A stretch of DNA of 64,000 nt from Desulfitobacterium chlororespirans DSM 11544 (GCF_900143285.1 NZ_FRDN01000010.1:186001-250000), one strand, 5' to 3'. Positions 17,643-26,802 are shown, counted from the stretch's first letter. Numbers and translations are program-made. The notes: a model not told the origin generated them from the letters alone.

Positions 17643-17696
17643 AAAGAAAAGGGAGCATCATCGACTGCTTAAAAAAAGCAATTTTTCGACACTCCC
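17643..17696 (-). terminator. Terminator of the CoA-transferase end of the catabolic island
   Basis: GGGAG and TCGA pair with TCGA and CTCCC around an inner AAGC-rich hairpin. On the minus strand the stem is followed by TTTTCTTTCC. It lies 37 bp after the CoA-transferase stop. Confidence 0.65.
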
Positions 17697-17732
17697 TCAA
17701 GAATTATCAGGAATTATTAGGAATAGCTCTCT

Positions 17733-19019
17733 TTAGTCAATAATCCCTTTTCCTTTTAAAGCCTCAATATCACTGTCACTGTAGTCCAGCAGCTCTTTGA
17801 GGATTTTCTCAGTATCCTGACCTAAGTAAGGGGCACCACGCCATACTTGCCCTGGAGTCTCCGACATTTTAGGTACAAAACCAAATGCTTCAACTTCCTT
17901 ATTCAGGGTCTGATCGGTGTATTTCACCCAATCCCCTCTTTGATGCCAATGAGGCAGGTTATAGGTGTCTTCAGCGCTTCTTACAAAGGCAGCGCCAACT
18001 TTATTATTAATACAAATGTTTACAGCCTCTTCAGCGTCATGTTCCATGAAGAATTTGGCGAAGGTGGCATCCAATTCCTGGCCTAGTGGGCTTGCCACAG
18101 CTTCAGCATTCCCCCCTGCTTTTTCATAGGGGAACTTCTCGAGGTCGATGCCAAAGCCCTTTAAGGTTTTTTCATAGGCCGTTTTACCATAAGCACCTAA
18201 ATTGACATACTTTCCGTCTTTGGTGGCGAAAACACCTCCGGGCTGGTAATTCTTCTGCTTAATTCCTTGTCTTTGCTTGAGAATTTGTTTTTGGGTCCAG
18301 AGTGTAAAGTTATCATCCATAACCCGCATCCAGCCTTCAGTCAAGCTGACATCAATAACTTGCCCCTTGCCCGTCTTTTGGCTGTTCATATAGGCCATTA
18401 AAATTCCATTCACTGCGAACAATCCGTTCAAATAATCACCGACATATTGTTGAGCATAATAAGGTTCTATATCCGGCCACCCCTGCAATAATGCCCAACC
18501 GGATTCAGATTGTCCGAGAGGATCATAGCCAGGCCTGTTCAAATGTTTTGGGTCACCGCCAAATGCCGGTGTACCGTATCCGCTGATATGGCAAATAACT
18601 AATTTCGGATTGACTTCCAATAACAATTCATCGGTAATACCCAGTTTATCAATCCAAACCATGTTCTCAATCCAGACATCCGAGTTTTTAATCAGAGATA
18701 AAAAGATCTCTTTGGATTCGGGGACATTAAGATTCGTCTCTAAGGCAAAGCTCAGCTTGTTTCTGGCATTTTGCATCCAGGCACCGCTGATGGATCTGTC
18801 TCCTTCAACAATCTGAGGTCTTTGATGGCGTGCCGGGTCTCCTCCGACTTTAGGTCTTTCCAGGGCGATAACTTCGGCTCCGAAGTCACTCATCATGGTA
18901 GCGCTGAAAGGTGCTGCTACGACTGTCCCATTGAGCAGAACCCGAATACCCGTGAGAGGTCCAAATACAGGAGTAAACAGTGGAGCCGGTTTATGTTCGA
19001 TCTTTTCCCATCGGTTCAT
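17733..19019 (-). CDS. Class III CoA transferase (CaiB/BaiF family)
   Basis: A 428-residue CaiB/BaiF-type enzyme. The N-terminal GIRVLLNGTVVAAPFSATMMSDFGAEVIALERP and the active-site segment NRPGYDPLGQSESG fit the family; Asp166 aligns with the catalytic aspartate that forms the acyl-anhydride/CoA intermediate. It would move CoA between an acyl-CoA donor and a free acid. The start follows AGGAGG with nine-base spacing. It lies 48 bp behind the acyl-CoA dehydrogenase in the same direction, so the two are probably cotranscribed. The acid is unknown; relatives use carnitine/crotonobetaine, bile acids, formate/oxalate and aryl acids. Confidence 0.9.
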   Translation of the reverse strand: MNRWEKIEHKPAPLFTPVFGPLTGIRVLLNGTVVAAPFSATMMSDFGAEVIALERPKVGGDPARHQRPQIVEGDRSISGAWMQNARNKLSFALETNLNVPESKEIFLSLIKNSDVWIENMVWIDKLGITDELLLEVNPKLVICHISGYGTPAFGGDPKHLNRPGYDPLGQSESGWALLQGWPDIEPYYAQQYVGDYLNGLFAVNGILMAYMNSQKTGKGQVIDVSLTEGWMRVMDDNFTLWTQKQILKQRQGIKQKNYQPGGVFATKDGKYVNLGAYGKTAYEKTLKGFGIDLEKFPYEKAGGNAEAVASPLGQELDATFAKFFMEHDAEEAVNICINNKVGAAFVRSAEDTYNLPHWHQRGDWVKYTDQTLNKEVEAFGFVPKMSETPGQVWRGAPYLGQDTEKILKELLDYSDSDIEALKGKGIID

Positions 19020-19067
19020 AGTTCAATTCCTCCTAATGTTTTTTTAGATGTATAGGGGTGTGATGAA

Positions 19068-20906
19068 TCAGCCTAAGCTCTCTTCATCAATGTCTATAGC
19101 AGAGGTATCCCCGATTTCAAGTACTTTTCTTATTACAAAAATCTCGGGCAAAACATTTTTAGTGTAGAAACGGGCACTGGCGATTTTTCCTTTATAGAAC
19201 TTGGCGTCGGGATGATTCTCCCCTATTTCATTGAGTTTCTTATTGGCCAGCAGCGCTTGATCCATAATGAGTCTGGAGCAGTAAAGCATTGAAGAAGCAT
19301 GAAGAATCCTTGTCGAGAATAACGGCATCATCTGAGCTTTGCCCTCTTGCCTATAGTTTTGCAGCTGACCGATAATCCCTTCGTACTCCTGGAAAGCATC
19401 CTTGAGAATCTTGAATTCAACTTCAAAACCTTTCTTAGTTTCATTTATTTCAATGAAGGTGGCAATATCATCTAACCAATTCCTGAACACCTTGCCCTTG
19501 TTCATACTGAATTTACGGCCAACCAAATCAAGGGACTGAATAAAGTTGGTTCCTTCCCAGATCGAACAAATCTTGACATCCCGTGCAGCTTGCTCAACCT
19601 GATATTCAGATACATAACCGTATCCACCATGGACCTGGATAGCTTCCGCGATCAGGGGCCAAGCCATATCTGTGGCATAGGCTTTGCACATGGGATTGCT
19701 GATCTGGAACATTCCATCGGCAAATTCCCGCTCTTCCGGATCTTCACTATCGTGGGAAAGGTCAAGATAATAACAACTCTTGAGGATCAGCGCTCTGATC
19801 GCCTCAATGCAGGATTTTTGCAGCATCAGCATACGGCGAACATCCTCATGTTCGACAATGCGAACCTTGGGGCCTTTGGGATCCGTAAATTTGGTGCCTT
19901 GGACACGGATTTTTGCATATTCGCGGGCTAAGTTAAAGGCCTGAGATGCAGCAGCCAGCCCCTGAATACCGGTATTCAAACGTTCCTCATTCATCATGAC
20001 AAACATCTGAGCAATACCTTGACCTTTGCCGCTCTCATCCGGTGGCTCCCCGATGATATATCCACGGCAATTATCATTTTCACCATAGCTTAGGGAACAG
20101 GTGGGGGAGCCATGCTGACCCATTTTCTCTTCAATACCCGTGGTAATGACATCGTTAAACTCACCCAGACTGCCATCATCGTTGACCCAATATTTCGGCA
20201 CGACGAACAGTGATAATCCTGCTGTACCTGGGCGGGCCCTCTCTGTCCGTGCTAAGACAAGATGAATAAAATTCTCACAAAGATCATGATCCCCAGCTGT
20301 AATAAACAATTTATTCCCTTTGATTTTATAGATTCCTGGTTCATCTGTGGCAAAAGCTTTGGTGACATTAGCACCTACATCAGTCCCTGCACCCGGCTCG
20401 GTCAAATTCATGGTGCCTGCCCATTTCCCTTCACACATCTTCGGCAGAAACTTTTGCTTGATCAATTCGCTGCCGTGCTGCTGAATAAGGGATATTGCCC
20501 CGGAATTCAGACCCCAGAAACCCGTGAAAGCTAACCCCGCATGGCTGAGAATTTCATAATTGGCCTGAACCAGGGTATAGGGAAGATGTCCCTCAGCTTC
20601 ACGGTCCGCATTGCTCGCTCCCAGACCTGCGTCATTAATCGTCTTATAGGCCTTTTTAAAGGAATCCGGGGTAACCACTTTGCCATCCTTGAAATGAACA
20701 CCAATTTTGTCGGAATCCTCATTGATCAGAGAAATCTCATCTCGGCAGATTTTATAGGTTGTGTCAATAATTGGGTCGATCTCTTCCCTGCTGTAATAGT
20801 CCTGATAGTCCGGCAGGGAAAAGATCTTATCCATATCCAGCCATTCCTTAAGCACAAATTTCAGTTCTCTCATGTCGTACAAGAAGTTTTTACCAGCCAA
20901 AGTCAT
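19068..20906 (-). CDS. Acyl-CoA dehydrogenase, long (about 600-residue) class
   Basis: A 612-residue FAD enzyme of the extended class. It has the N-terminal helix bundle (NFLYDMRELKFVLKEWLDMDKIF), the flavin-binding segment MNLTEPGAGTDVGANVTKA, the GGYGYVSEYQVEQAARDVKICSIWEGTNFIQ motif and a C-terminal four-helix extension. It would oxidise an acyl-CoA to the 2-enoyl-CoA and pass electrons to EtfAB, encoded at 32.9-34.7 kb. Two starts are possible: ATG at 20906 sits only one base after GGGAGG, while the TTG two codons downstream has seven-base spacing, so translation may begin at 20900. A GAGCGCTCGTTC operator lies 41 bp upstream. Confidence 0.92.
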   Translation of the reverse strand: MTLAGKNFLYDMRELKFVLKEWLDMDKIFSLPDYQDYYSREEIDPIIDTTYKICRDEISLINEDSDKIGVHFKDGKVVTPDSFKKAYKTINDAGLGASNADREAEGHLPYTLVQANYEILSHAGLAFTGFWGLNSGAISLIQQHGSELIKQKFLPKMCEGKWAGTMNLTEPGAGTDVGANVTKAFATDEPGIYKIKGNKLFITAGDHDLCENFIHLVLARTERARPGTAGLSLFVVPKYWVNDDGSLGEFNDVITTGIEEKMGQHGSPTCSLSYGENDNCRGYIIGEPPDESGKGQGIAQMFVMMNEERLNTGIQGLAAASQAFNLAREYAKIRVQGTKFTDPKGPKVRIVEHEDVRRMLMLQKSCIEAIRALILKSCYYLDLSHDSEDPEEREFADGMFQISNPMCKAYATDMAWPLIAEAIQVHGGYGYVSEYQVEQAARDVKICSIWEGTNFIQSLDLVGRKFSMNKGKVFRNWLDDIATFIEINETKKGFEVEFKILKDAFQEYEGIIGQLQNYRQEGKAQMMPLFSTRILHASSMLYCSRLIMDQALLANKKLNEIGENHPDAKFYKGKIASARFYTKNVLPEIFVIRKVLEIGDTSAIDIDEESLG

Positions 20907-20946
20907 TCCTCCCGCTAAAGTATATTTATTATTTCATTTTAAGATT

Positions 20947-20958
20947 GAGCGCTCGTTC
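20947..20958. promoter_or_regulatory. Predicted TetR operator, site 1 (acyl-CoA dehydrogenase)
   Basis: GAGCGCTCGTTC, a 5-bp inverted repeat (GARCG/CGYTC) around a two-base centre. It lies in the 56-bp gap between the GntP stop and the acyl-CoA dehydrogenase start. Similar sites occur at 27783, 36486 and 38281. Confidence 0.65.
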
Positions 20959-20962
20959 TTAT

Positions 20963-22276
20963 TTAATAAATAGTAACCGCCATAAGTAGAGCAACCATCA
21001 GGCAAATGAACCCTCCGCACAATCCAAAAAGAAACATTTGTCTATAAACATCCTTATGTCTTACACCAAATACAGCCATGCAAGAGAATAAGAAGCCGCT
21101 ATGTGGCATAGCTGAGAAAACAGCGGAACTTAACGATGAAATCCGATGGACAACCTGTGGATCGATACCGGCAGCTATCCAAGTCTGACCAAATGTGGGG
21201 ATAACAATTCCCAAGGCGCCCGATGCCGAAGCTGTAACCATGGAAATAAAGCCGGTAATGATGGGAATCTGAGTTAAGGCACCACCAGGAGCTGCACTCA
21301 TCCCGACTTGTAAGACCTGGAAGCCGGGAGATGCAAAGACAACGGCTCCCACACCTGCGGCTGCAGCAGTAAATATAATGGGGAGCAAAGAATTAGTAGC
21401 TCCGGCATTAAGTGTCTTCAGTTGATTGGGTATATAGGGATTAAGACATAATGCAGCCAGAACAACCGCAACAAGCAGTGCCGGAACGACAAGATTAGGA
21501 ATTTTCATGGCACTGCCGACGAAGATGATGACAATCAGGACCACCATAGGCAGGATTGACAAAAAGAGGGGGGGTACTTTCGAGGTGTCACCAAGGTCAA
21601 TCACCTGACCACTTTCTGAATAGGTCTCTCCTGAGGCAACCATTCGTTTCAACTCATATTTCATCATGAAATAACCATAGGTGGCGGATACAAGACTGAT
21701 CACAACACTCATCAAAGGTGCAGCGGTCAGGGTTGTGCCCAGTTGTGTCGGTATAACATTCTGAATGGAAGGGACTCCTGGTACCATGGTCATGGTAAAG
21801 GTCGTGCCACCGTAGATCATCGGGACCATGACGAGACGCCAGGGCAAGTTTAATTCTTTAAAGATGGGTCTGCAAAGTGCGACGACTGTAAAGATAACAA
21901 TAAATAAGCTGATTCCTCCGTAAGTCAATACCGCAGCAATGATGGATATGGCGACCATGACTTTCATGGGGCTGTCTTTACCTACTAATTTGAAAATCCC
22001 ATTGGCAATGCTCACAGTTGCTTTACTATCTTCCAGGTACTTGCCTAACAAGGCACCCAGGATAAATATGGGCAGATATGATGTAATAAATCCTCCGACT
22101 GCTGTTAAATAGGCGCCTTTACCAGCAAAAAAGGCCGTTTGGAATTCCATGCCATTGGTCAAGATGATTAAGACTGCGGCAAAGGGCGCAATAATTACAA
22201 TGTTGAAGCCTTTCCATGCCATGACCACCAATATGACAATAGCTAAGAGGACACCTATTGGCGCTAACCAACTCAT
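20963..22276 (-). CDS. GntP-family carboxylate permease
   Basis: A 437-residue membrane protein with about 12 helices. It has the GntP/CitMHS-type inner motifs (GGISLFIVIFTVVALCRPIFKELNLPW, MVPGVPSIQNVIPT). The family imports gluconate and other hydroxy- or keto-carboxylates with protons. Here it lies in the island behind a PanE-like reductase and a hydroxyacyl-CoA dehydrogenase, so a hydroxy- or oxo-acid substrate is plausible but not shown. It is the third gene after the sigma-54 promoter at 24462. Confidence 0.82.
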   Translation of the reverse strand: MSWLAPIGVLLAIVILVVMAWKGFNIVIIAPFAAVLIILTNGMEFQTAFFAGKGAYLTAVGGFITSYLPIFILGALLGKYLEDSKATVSIANGIFKLVGKDSPMKVMVAISIIAAVLTYGGISLFIVIFTVVALCRPIFKELNLPWRLVMVPMIYGGTTFTMTMVPGVPSIQNVIPTQLGTTLTAAPLMSVVISLVSATYGYFMMKYELKRMVASGETYSESGQVIDLGDTSKVPPLFLSILPMVVLIVIIFVGSAMKIPNLVVPALLVAVVLAALCLNPYIPNQLKTLNAGATNSLLPIIFTAAAAGVGAVVFASPGFQVLQVGMSAAPGGALTQIPIITGFISMVTASASGALGIVIPTFGQTWIAAGIDPQVVHRISSLSSAVFSAMPHSGFLFSCMAVFGVRHKDVYRQMFLFGLCGGFICLMVALLMAVTIY

Positions 22277-22321
22277 AATGCCTACCTCCTAATTTTTTTA
22301 TCAGCTTAATCCAGTCCATCT

Positions 22322-23263
22322 TTAAAGTTCTTTAATTGCTTTGACCATTTTTATAATCTTAGCCGCTCTTTCATTCATAAATTGCTGTGGATCAACACCT
22401 GTATAATCAAATACACCTTTACCGGATTTCAGGCCAAGTTCACCTTTGGCGATCAATTCCTTACCCAAAGAATTACCGATTTCGGTGTCATTGCATAATG
22501 ATTTATGAACACCTACGGATACAGACGTGGTCAAATCCCAGCCGACAATGTCATAAAGAGCCATGGGGCCTTCAAAAGCATAGCGAATGCCACTGGTATT
22601 TCTTATGGCACTATCTATATCCTGTGCTGAAACCCACCCCTGTGTAACCATATACCCCGCTTCACGGGTAATGGCGGTAGCTATGCGATTAACAATAAAT
22701 CCCGGGATGTATTCTTTAAGTACTGCAGGTTCCTTGCCCACCTGAATCAGGAAAGCTTTCACTTTAGCCAGTGTCTCCTCTGAAGTCTTGGGTCCCATAA
22801 CCACCTCGACCAGATCCATAATAAACGGCGGGTTAAAATAGTGGGTGATGATTTGGCGTTCCGGATGTGACACAGGAGCAATTTCAAAGATGTTTGAAGC
22901 CGAGGTATTGCTGCAGAGAATGCAATCGGAAGCACATAGTTTGTCAAGTTGTGCAAAGGTTTCCCTTTTGACATCAGCATTCTCAAAAACACTTTCCAGA
23001 ACAAGGTCAGCTTGAGGGGCACATTTCTCCAAGTCTGTCTCATAGCTGATCAGTGTCCTGGTCTTTTCCGCTTCTTCCTGGGTTGCCAGACCTTCCTTGA
23101 TAAGGTTTTCCATGTTATTGGCAATCAATTGCTTAGCCCGGTCCAGTTGCTCAGGAAACTTATCGTAAAGAGCCACCTGGAACCCCTTACAAGCATAGAG
23201 TTGAGCAATTCCGCTTCCCATAACTCCAGCGCCTACGACTAACAGCTTCCAATTTTCAAACAT
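22322..23263 (-). CDS. 3-hydroxyacyl-CoA dehydrogenase
   Basis: About 313 residues. The N-terminus carries the NAD-binding GAGVMGSG, the catalytic area contains SNTSAS...THYFNPPFIMDLVEVV, and the C-terminal domain reads GFIVNRIATAITREAG...GPMALYDIVGWD. It would oxidise a 3-hydroxyacyl-CoA (or a 3-hydroxy acid such as carnitine in related enzymes) with NAD+. ATG at 23261-23263 was chosen because AAAGGG lies eight bases before it; the longer GTG form would overlap that site. It lies between the GntP permease and the PanE-like gene with short gaps. Confidence 0.9.
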   Translation of the reverse strand: MFENWKLLVVGAGVMGSGIAQLYACKGFQVALYDKFPEQLDRAKQLIANNMENLIKEGLATQEEAEKTRTLISYETDLEKCAPQADLVLESVFENADVKRETFAQLDKLCASDCILCSNTSASNIFEIAPVSHPERQIITHYFNPPFIMDLVEVVMGPKTSEETLAKVKAFLIQVGKEPAVLKEYIPGFIVNRIATAITREAGYMVTQGWVSAQDIDSAIRNTSGIRYAFEGPMALYDIVGWDLTTSVSVGVHKSLCNDTEIGNSLGKELIAKGELGLKSGKGVFDYTGVDPQQFMNERAAKIIKMVKAIKEL

Positions 23264-23295
23264 AGCGATCACCCTTTCGTTTTGCTGACGATACC

Positions 23296-24321
23296 TTACT
23301 CTTTAGGCAATACAGGCAGCTGAATGAGGTTGACATTGGCAGGATCGATCTTTAACTTTCCTGCGGCCATTTGATGGACGATATCTACGACCTGCTGATT
23401 AACCGGTGTTGGCACGCCATATTTTGCGCCCAGTTTACACTGTACTCCGTTATAGGTTGTATCTATTTCGGGGTATCGCCCGGCTTCAATATCGTAGAGC
23501 ATTCCTGTCCGAATATTGCGATGGGATTCTACACAGGCCTTTAAACCAGGTATATTCCCTTCCCGCTCTTTTTCGGTTGTGAAAGCCAGTGCAGCATAAT
23601 CATCCCCTTGGAAAGGTTCCGGTGTCACACCGGCGGCTTTGGCTATAGCCATGGATTCATTGAGAATATGTGCCGAGCAGCGGATGGCGTGAGGATTATC
23701 CAGGACGTCCCCAAAGGTTCCCGCCACAACTGCCGACATACCGCTAAAGCAGCAATTCGAAGTCCATTTGCTCCATCGTGTACCGATCAGATTGGTAAGC
23801 ATTCTGGGGTTACCTGCTTTTGACAAAATTTCAGCGACTTGCCTTAAGCGGTCCGTGATTTGTCCATCCTGTTCTCCGATCTCATAGGTCATGTGATCCG
23901 GCTCGGAAGTAAGCTTAGAAACCCCGGGTTCAATCCAGGTAGCTCCCCATCCCGTGATCTGGCCAAGGACTCTCTCTTTGCCAATGACTTCATTTAATGT
24001 TTCCTCAGGCATGCCATTTTGTCCTGTGATGACGATTCCATCGGGTTTCAGGTACTTTGCAACATAGGGTAAAGCACTCTCATCCTGGGTGCTCTTTGTC
24101 AAGTAAAAGATAAGATCATAGGGCTCTGTCATTTCATCCGGAGTCAGAGCCTTCACGGGTTGAACCAAATCCATGAGACCGATAATTTTGGCGCCCTTCT
24201 CATTGAGGGCCTTCACATGGGCTGCATTAACATCAATAAGATCCATTTCGTATCCATGTTTTGTTAACAAAGCACCGAGAATTGTACCAAGAGAGCCTGC
24301 TCCCATTACTGCCATCTTCAT
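23296..24321 (-). CDS. Ketopantoate reductase-family (PanE/ApbA) dehydrogenase
   Basis: About 341 residues. The NADPH-binding start is MKMAVMGAGSLGTILGALL; the central Lys-containing segment LTKSTQDESALPYVAKYL matches the PanE active-site strand; the C-terminal helical domain begins NLIGTRWSKWTSNCCFSGMSAVVAGTFGDVLDN. Because it sits in a catabolic operon behind a sigma-54 promoter, it more likely reduces or oxidises a 2-oxo/2-hydroxy acid than makes pantoate; this is inference. The ATG at 24319-24321 follows AAAGGAGG with eight-base spacing. It is the first gene of the PanE-3HCDH-GntP group. Confidence 0.87.
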   Translation of the reverse strand: MKMAVMGAGSLGTILGALLTKHGYEMDLIDVNAAHVKALNEKGAKIIGLMDLVQPVKALTPDEMTEPYDLIFYLTKSTQDESALPYVAKYLKPDGIVITGQNGMPEETLNEVIGKERVLGQITGWGATWIEPGVSKLTSEPDHMTYEIGEQDGQITDRLRQVAEILSKAGNPRMLTNLIGTRWSKWTSNCCFSGMSAVVAGTFGDVLDNPHAIRCSAHILNESMAIAKAAGVTPEPFQGDDYAALAFTTEKEREGNIPGLKACVESHRNIRTGMLYDIEAGRYPEIDTTYNGVQCKLGAKYGVPTPVNQQVVDIVHQMAAGKLKIDPANVNLIQLPVLPKE

Positions 24322-24461
24322 AGGAAATTCCTCCTTTAAATTAAGAAGCTGAATCAATGGGGTTACCTGTGGTCAGCTGATTTTTATGGGGGGCACTTCA
24401 CCTCCTTTTTCCTAATAACCCGCTCACTCCCCTTTCCTGATGTACATACACATAGTATCAA

Positions 24462-24477
24462 TGCAATTCTCATGCCA
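24462..24477 (-). promoter_or_regulatory. Sigma-54 promoter of the PanE/hydroxyacyl-CoA dehydrogenase/GntP operon
   Basis: On the minus strand the sequence reads TGGCATGAGAATTGCA, a perfect -24/-12 element. It is 141 bp upstream of the PanE-like ATG. It lies between two catabolic genes read in the same direction, so the downstream genes can be induced separately from the CoA ligase upstream. Confidence 0.85.
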
Positions 24478-24572
24478 TGTGAAAAACTTCCCTTGTTTCC
24501 GTATCTTTGAGAAAGCTTGGGACATATGTCTGGTAATCTGAAAAACGGTGTCCCAATTTGGTGTCAAGTGTC

Positions 24573-26174
24573 CTACTTCTCATCACGATCTTTCCTAAGT
24601 TCGAACTTTTGCACCTTGCCGCTGGGAGTCCGGGGGAGCTGATCCACAAATTCGTAGAACTCCGGCACTTTGTACTTTGCCATGCGTTCAAGCAGCCATT
24701 GCCGGATTTCCTCCGCAGCCAACCCCTTCTGCCGGGGTACAATATACGCTTTAACCCGCTGTCCCAGGCATTGATCAGGCACACCGATCACGGCTACCTC
24801 GGCCACCAGGGGATGCTCTTCAAGCACAATTTCAATCTGGCGGGGATAGATGTTCTCACCCCCGCGTACGATCATGTCCCCTTTGCGGTCTGTAATATAT
24901 AGATAGCCCTCATCGTCAAAATGACCAATATCACCTGTATGTAAAAACCCATCTCTCAGAACTTCCGCAGTTTGTTCAGGTTGATTCAAATACCCTGACA
25001 TCAGGCAATCGCCTTTAATGCATACTTCCCCATCAACATTATTCGGCAGGAGCCTGCCCTCTGAATCTATAATTTCGATAACTTCTTCAGGATGAACCAT
25101 TCCACAGGAGCCTTCTTTGTAACGCCCTAAGGCCGGCTCCGTACTATTGCCCCCACATCCTTCAGTAAGTCCATAACCCACCAGAAAATCAATAGTGTAC
25201 TTTTCCTTAAACCCACGACGAGTAGCTAAAGAAAGTGGCGCTCCCCCGGTAAAGGCGTAGCGGATTTTCACTTTGGATAAGTCGATATGGGAGGGGTCAA
25301 TCTTATTTAAAATATAGTCAAACATGGTGGGCACACCCATAATTACTGTGATTCCATAGTGCATAACCGTAGGCCAAAAATCGTTGGGTGAAAATTTCCT
25401 GCGGATGCAAAGGGCCTGACCGGCGAAACTCAGCGGGTAAGTAAAGACACACAAGGGATTGGTATGAAACATAGGCAGCATCAGCAGCATCACATCATTC
25501 CCTTTGATATAGCCCATTTGGTTGAAGTTGCGGCATTGCGACAGTTGCGCTCGGTTGGATAATAAGACACCTTTGGGCTTTCCGGTTGTACCGGATGAGT
25601 ATAATAATAAAAAGGGATCATCAAGGCTTTGCTTCACCAGACATTCGTCAAAAGGATATTTGTTGAGAATATCTGTTAAATTTGTTTTGATTTCCAGCGC
25701 CTGATGATTGGCCTGGGTTATTACCTCAACCACAGAGGGCTTTGTATCAGTGTTCCTTAGTCCCTTTGTCAATTCATCCATGAAATCGCTGCCCACAAAG
25801 ACAACTTTGGGCTTGGCATCATTCAGAACATAAGCAATTTCCGGGCCCTTTAAGCAATAATTTATGGTTAAAGCTATCGCTCCCAACTTTTGGGCGCCCC
25901 ACATGGTGTAGTAAATTTCGGGGGAATTCTGGATCATGACTCCCACAATGTCCCCCTTGCGCACACCTGATTCTTTGAGAAAATTGGCGACCTGGTTCGC
26001 CCGGTCATTGGTATTTTTATAGGTTAATATCTGATCATAATAATATACATGGGTTGCTTCCGGTATTTCATTCGCTCGTACAGTGAGCATTTGGGCTATA
26101 CTCTCAAATTCCAAACGTCTTCCTTTTAGGTGAGACTGTGCCTCCAGTGACATGGTTGGCATTTTAGGCCTCAT
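24573..26174 (-). CDS. AMP-forming acyl-CoA synthetase/ligase (island)
   Basis: A 533-residue ANL enzyme. The P-loop is LLLYSSGTTGKPKGV, the A5 motif is VGYGLTEGCG, the A7 region is FLHTGDIGHFDDEG, and the catalytic Lys lies in SGKVQKFEL at the C-terminus. It makes the acyl-CoA that enters the island's oxidation steps. The substrate is unknown; CaiC and BaiB are relatives. The start follows AAGGAGG with ten-base spacing. No promoter is obvious, but a 13-bp inverted repeat (26340-26381) lies about 165 bp upstream. Confidence 0.9.
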   Translation of the reverse strand: MRPKMPTMSLEAQSHLKGRRLEFESIAQMLTVRANEIPEATHVYYYDQILTYKNTNDRANQVANFLKESGVRKGDIVGVMIQNSPEIYYTMWGAQKLGAIALTINYCLKGPEIAYVLNDAKPKVVFVGSDFMDELTKGLRNTDTKPSVVEVITQANHQALEIKTNLTDILNKYPFDECLVKQSLDDPFLLLYSSGTTGKPKGVLLSNRAQLSQCRNFNQMGYIKGNDVMLLMLPMFHTNPLCVFTYPLSFAGQALCIRRKFSPNDFWPTVMHYGITVIMGVPTMFDYILNKIDPSHIDLSKVKIRYAFTGGAPLSLATRRGFKEKYTIDFLVGYGLTEGCGGNSTEPALGRYKEGSCGMVHPEEVIEIIDSEGRLLPNNVDGEVCIKGDCLMSGYLNQPEQTAEVLRDGFLHTGDIGHFDDEGYLYITDRKGDMIVRGGENIYPRQIEIVLEEHPLVAEVAVIGVPDQCLGQRVKAYIVPRQKGLAAEEIRQWLLERMAKYKVPEFYEFVDQLPRTPSGKVQKFELRKDRDEK

Positions 26175-26339
26175 TGAATAGTTGCCTCCTTAGCTTTGGA
26201 TGTTATCCGCGTGAAATAACGAGGCTTACCCTGAAAGAAGTATAATGTCAAAAATGAGTATATTTTCACATATTCAGTCGAATTTTATCTCTTCATATCG
26301 GAGCATTGGCTATTGGAATTTTATGATCAAATGTGCTTC

Positions 26340-26381
26340 TCTCTGCCATGAATAGAAGCATCCATCTGTTCATGGCAGAGA
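26340..26381. repeat. 13-bp perfect inverted repeat upstream of the CoA ligase
   Basis: TCTCTGCCATGAA (26340-26352) and TTCATGGCAGAGA (26369-26381) are separated by 16 bases. No T tract follows on either strand, so it is unlikely to be a simple terminator. It may be an activator site or an RNA hairpin in the ligase leader. Confidence 0.6.
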
Positions 26382-26472
26382 ATCTATTCTAACCCTCATC
26401 TACTTTTATCTGAATGGAAAACGTGGTCCGGGTCTAGTGGCTTTTTCCTGCATCGCACCGCTCAAGCGTGAA

Positions 26473-26800
26473 AAGCAGCCCAAGGATTTTGCTTTAAGGC
26501 AAAATACGGATTTAAGCGAGCAGGTAAGCAATCTTCGCGAAAAGACTGCAGCGGAGTCGGGTTGGAAACAGGACGTTTCCAACCAGCTATGAGAACAAAG
26601 TGCGAAAGCAGTGCTTTCGAGGAGCCGATTTAGGCACGAAACCCGGGCGAGGGTTTCGCCCAAGCCGCCTGCCACATAGGATGACTTAGCGGCGCAGGTG
26701 GACCCGACAGAGCGGAGGTCTTGAGCGATTAGATTGCTCCGCGCAGCTTACGGAGTGAACGCCGAAAGCAAAATCCTGGAGAATCAGCTTTTAAGGGCTG
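26473..26800 (-). ncRNA. Candidate structured RNA or palindromic mobile element of about 330 nt
   Basis: A GC-rich stretch unlike its AT-rich surroundings. The outer ends pair: CAGCCC (26476-26481) with GGGCTG (26795-26800), then AGGATTTTGCTTT (26483-26495) with AAAGCAAAATCCT (26765-26777). A second helix pairs AGCAATC (26527-26533) with GATTGCT (26732-26738). Inside are hairpins with perfect arms: GGTTGGAAAC/GTTTCCAACC (26560-26584), CGAAAGC/GCTTTCG (26603-26619), CGAAACCC/GGGTTTCG (26637-26658) and GCCGC/GCGGC (about 26664-26693). This is the layout of a multi-branched RNA, or of a non-coding repeat with terminal inverted repeats. No known RNA family is recognised. It lies 2 bp past the SDR stop codon. 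The strand given assumes cotranscription with the neighbours. Confidence 0.55.
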
Positions 26801-26802
26801 GA

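Noticed and set aside
26341-26357. TGGCA...AGCAC on the minus strand resembling a sigma-54 promoter for the CoA ligase
   Set aside because: The GG-to-GC spacing is one base short and the -12 box is poor; sigma-54 spacing is strict.
26406-26675. 89-codon open frame on the minus strand within the structured element
   Set aside because: It is composed of the hairpin arms, has no ribosome site and no recognisable protein features.
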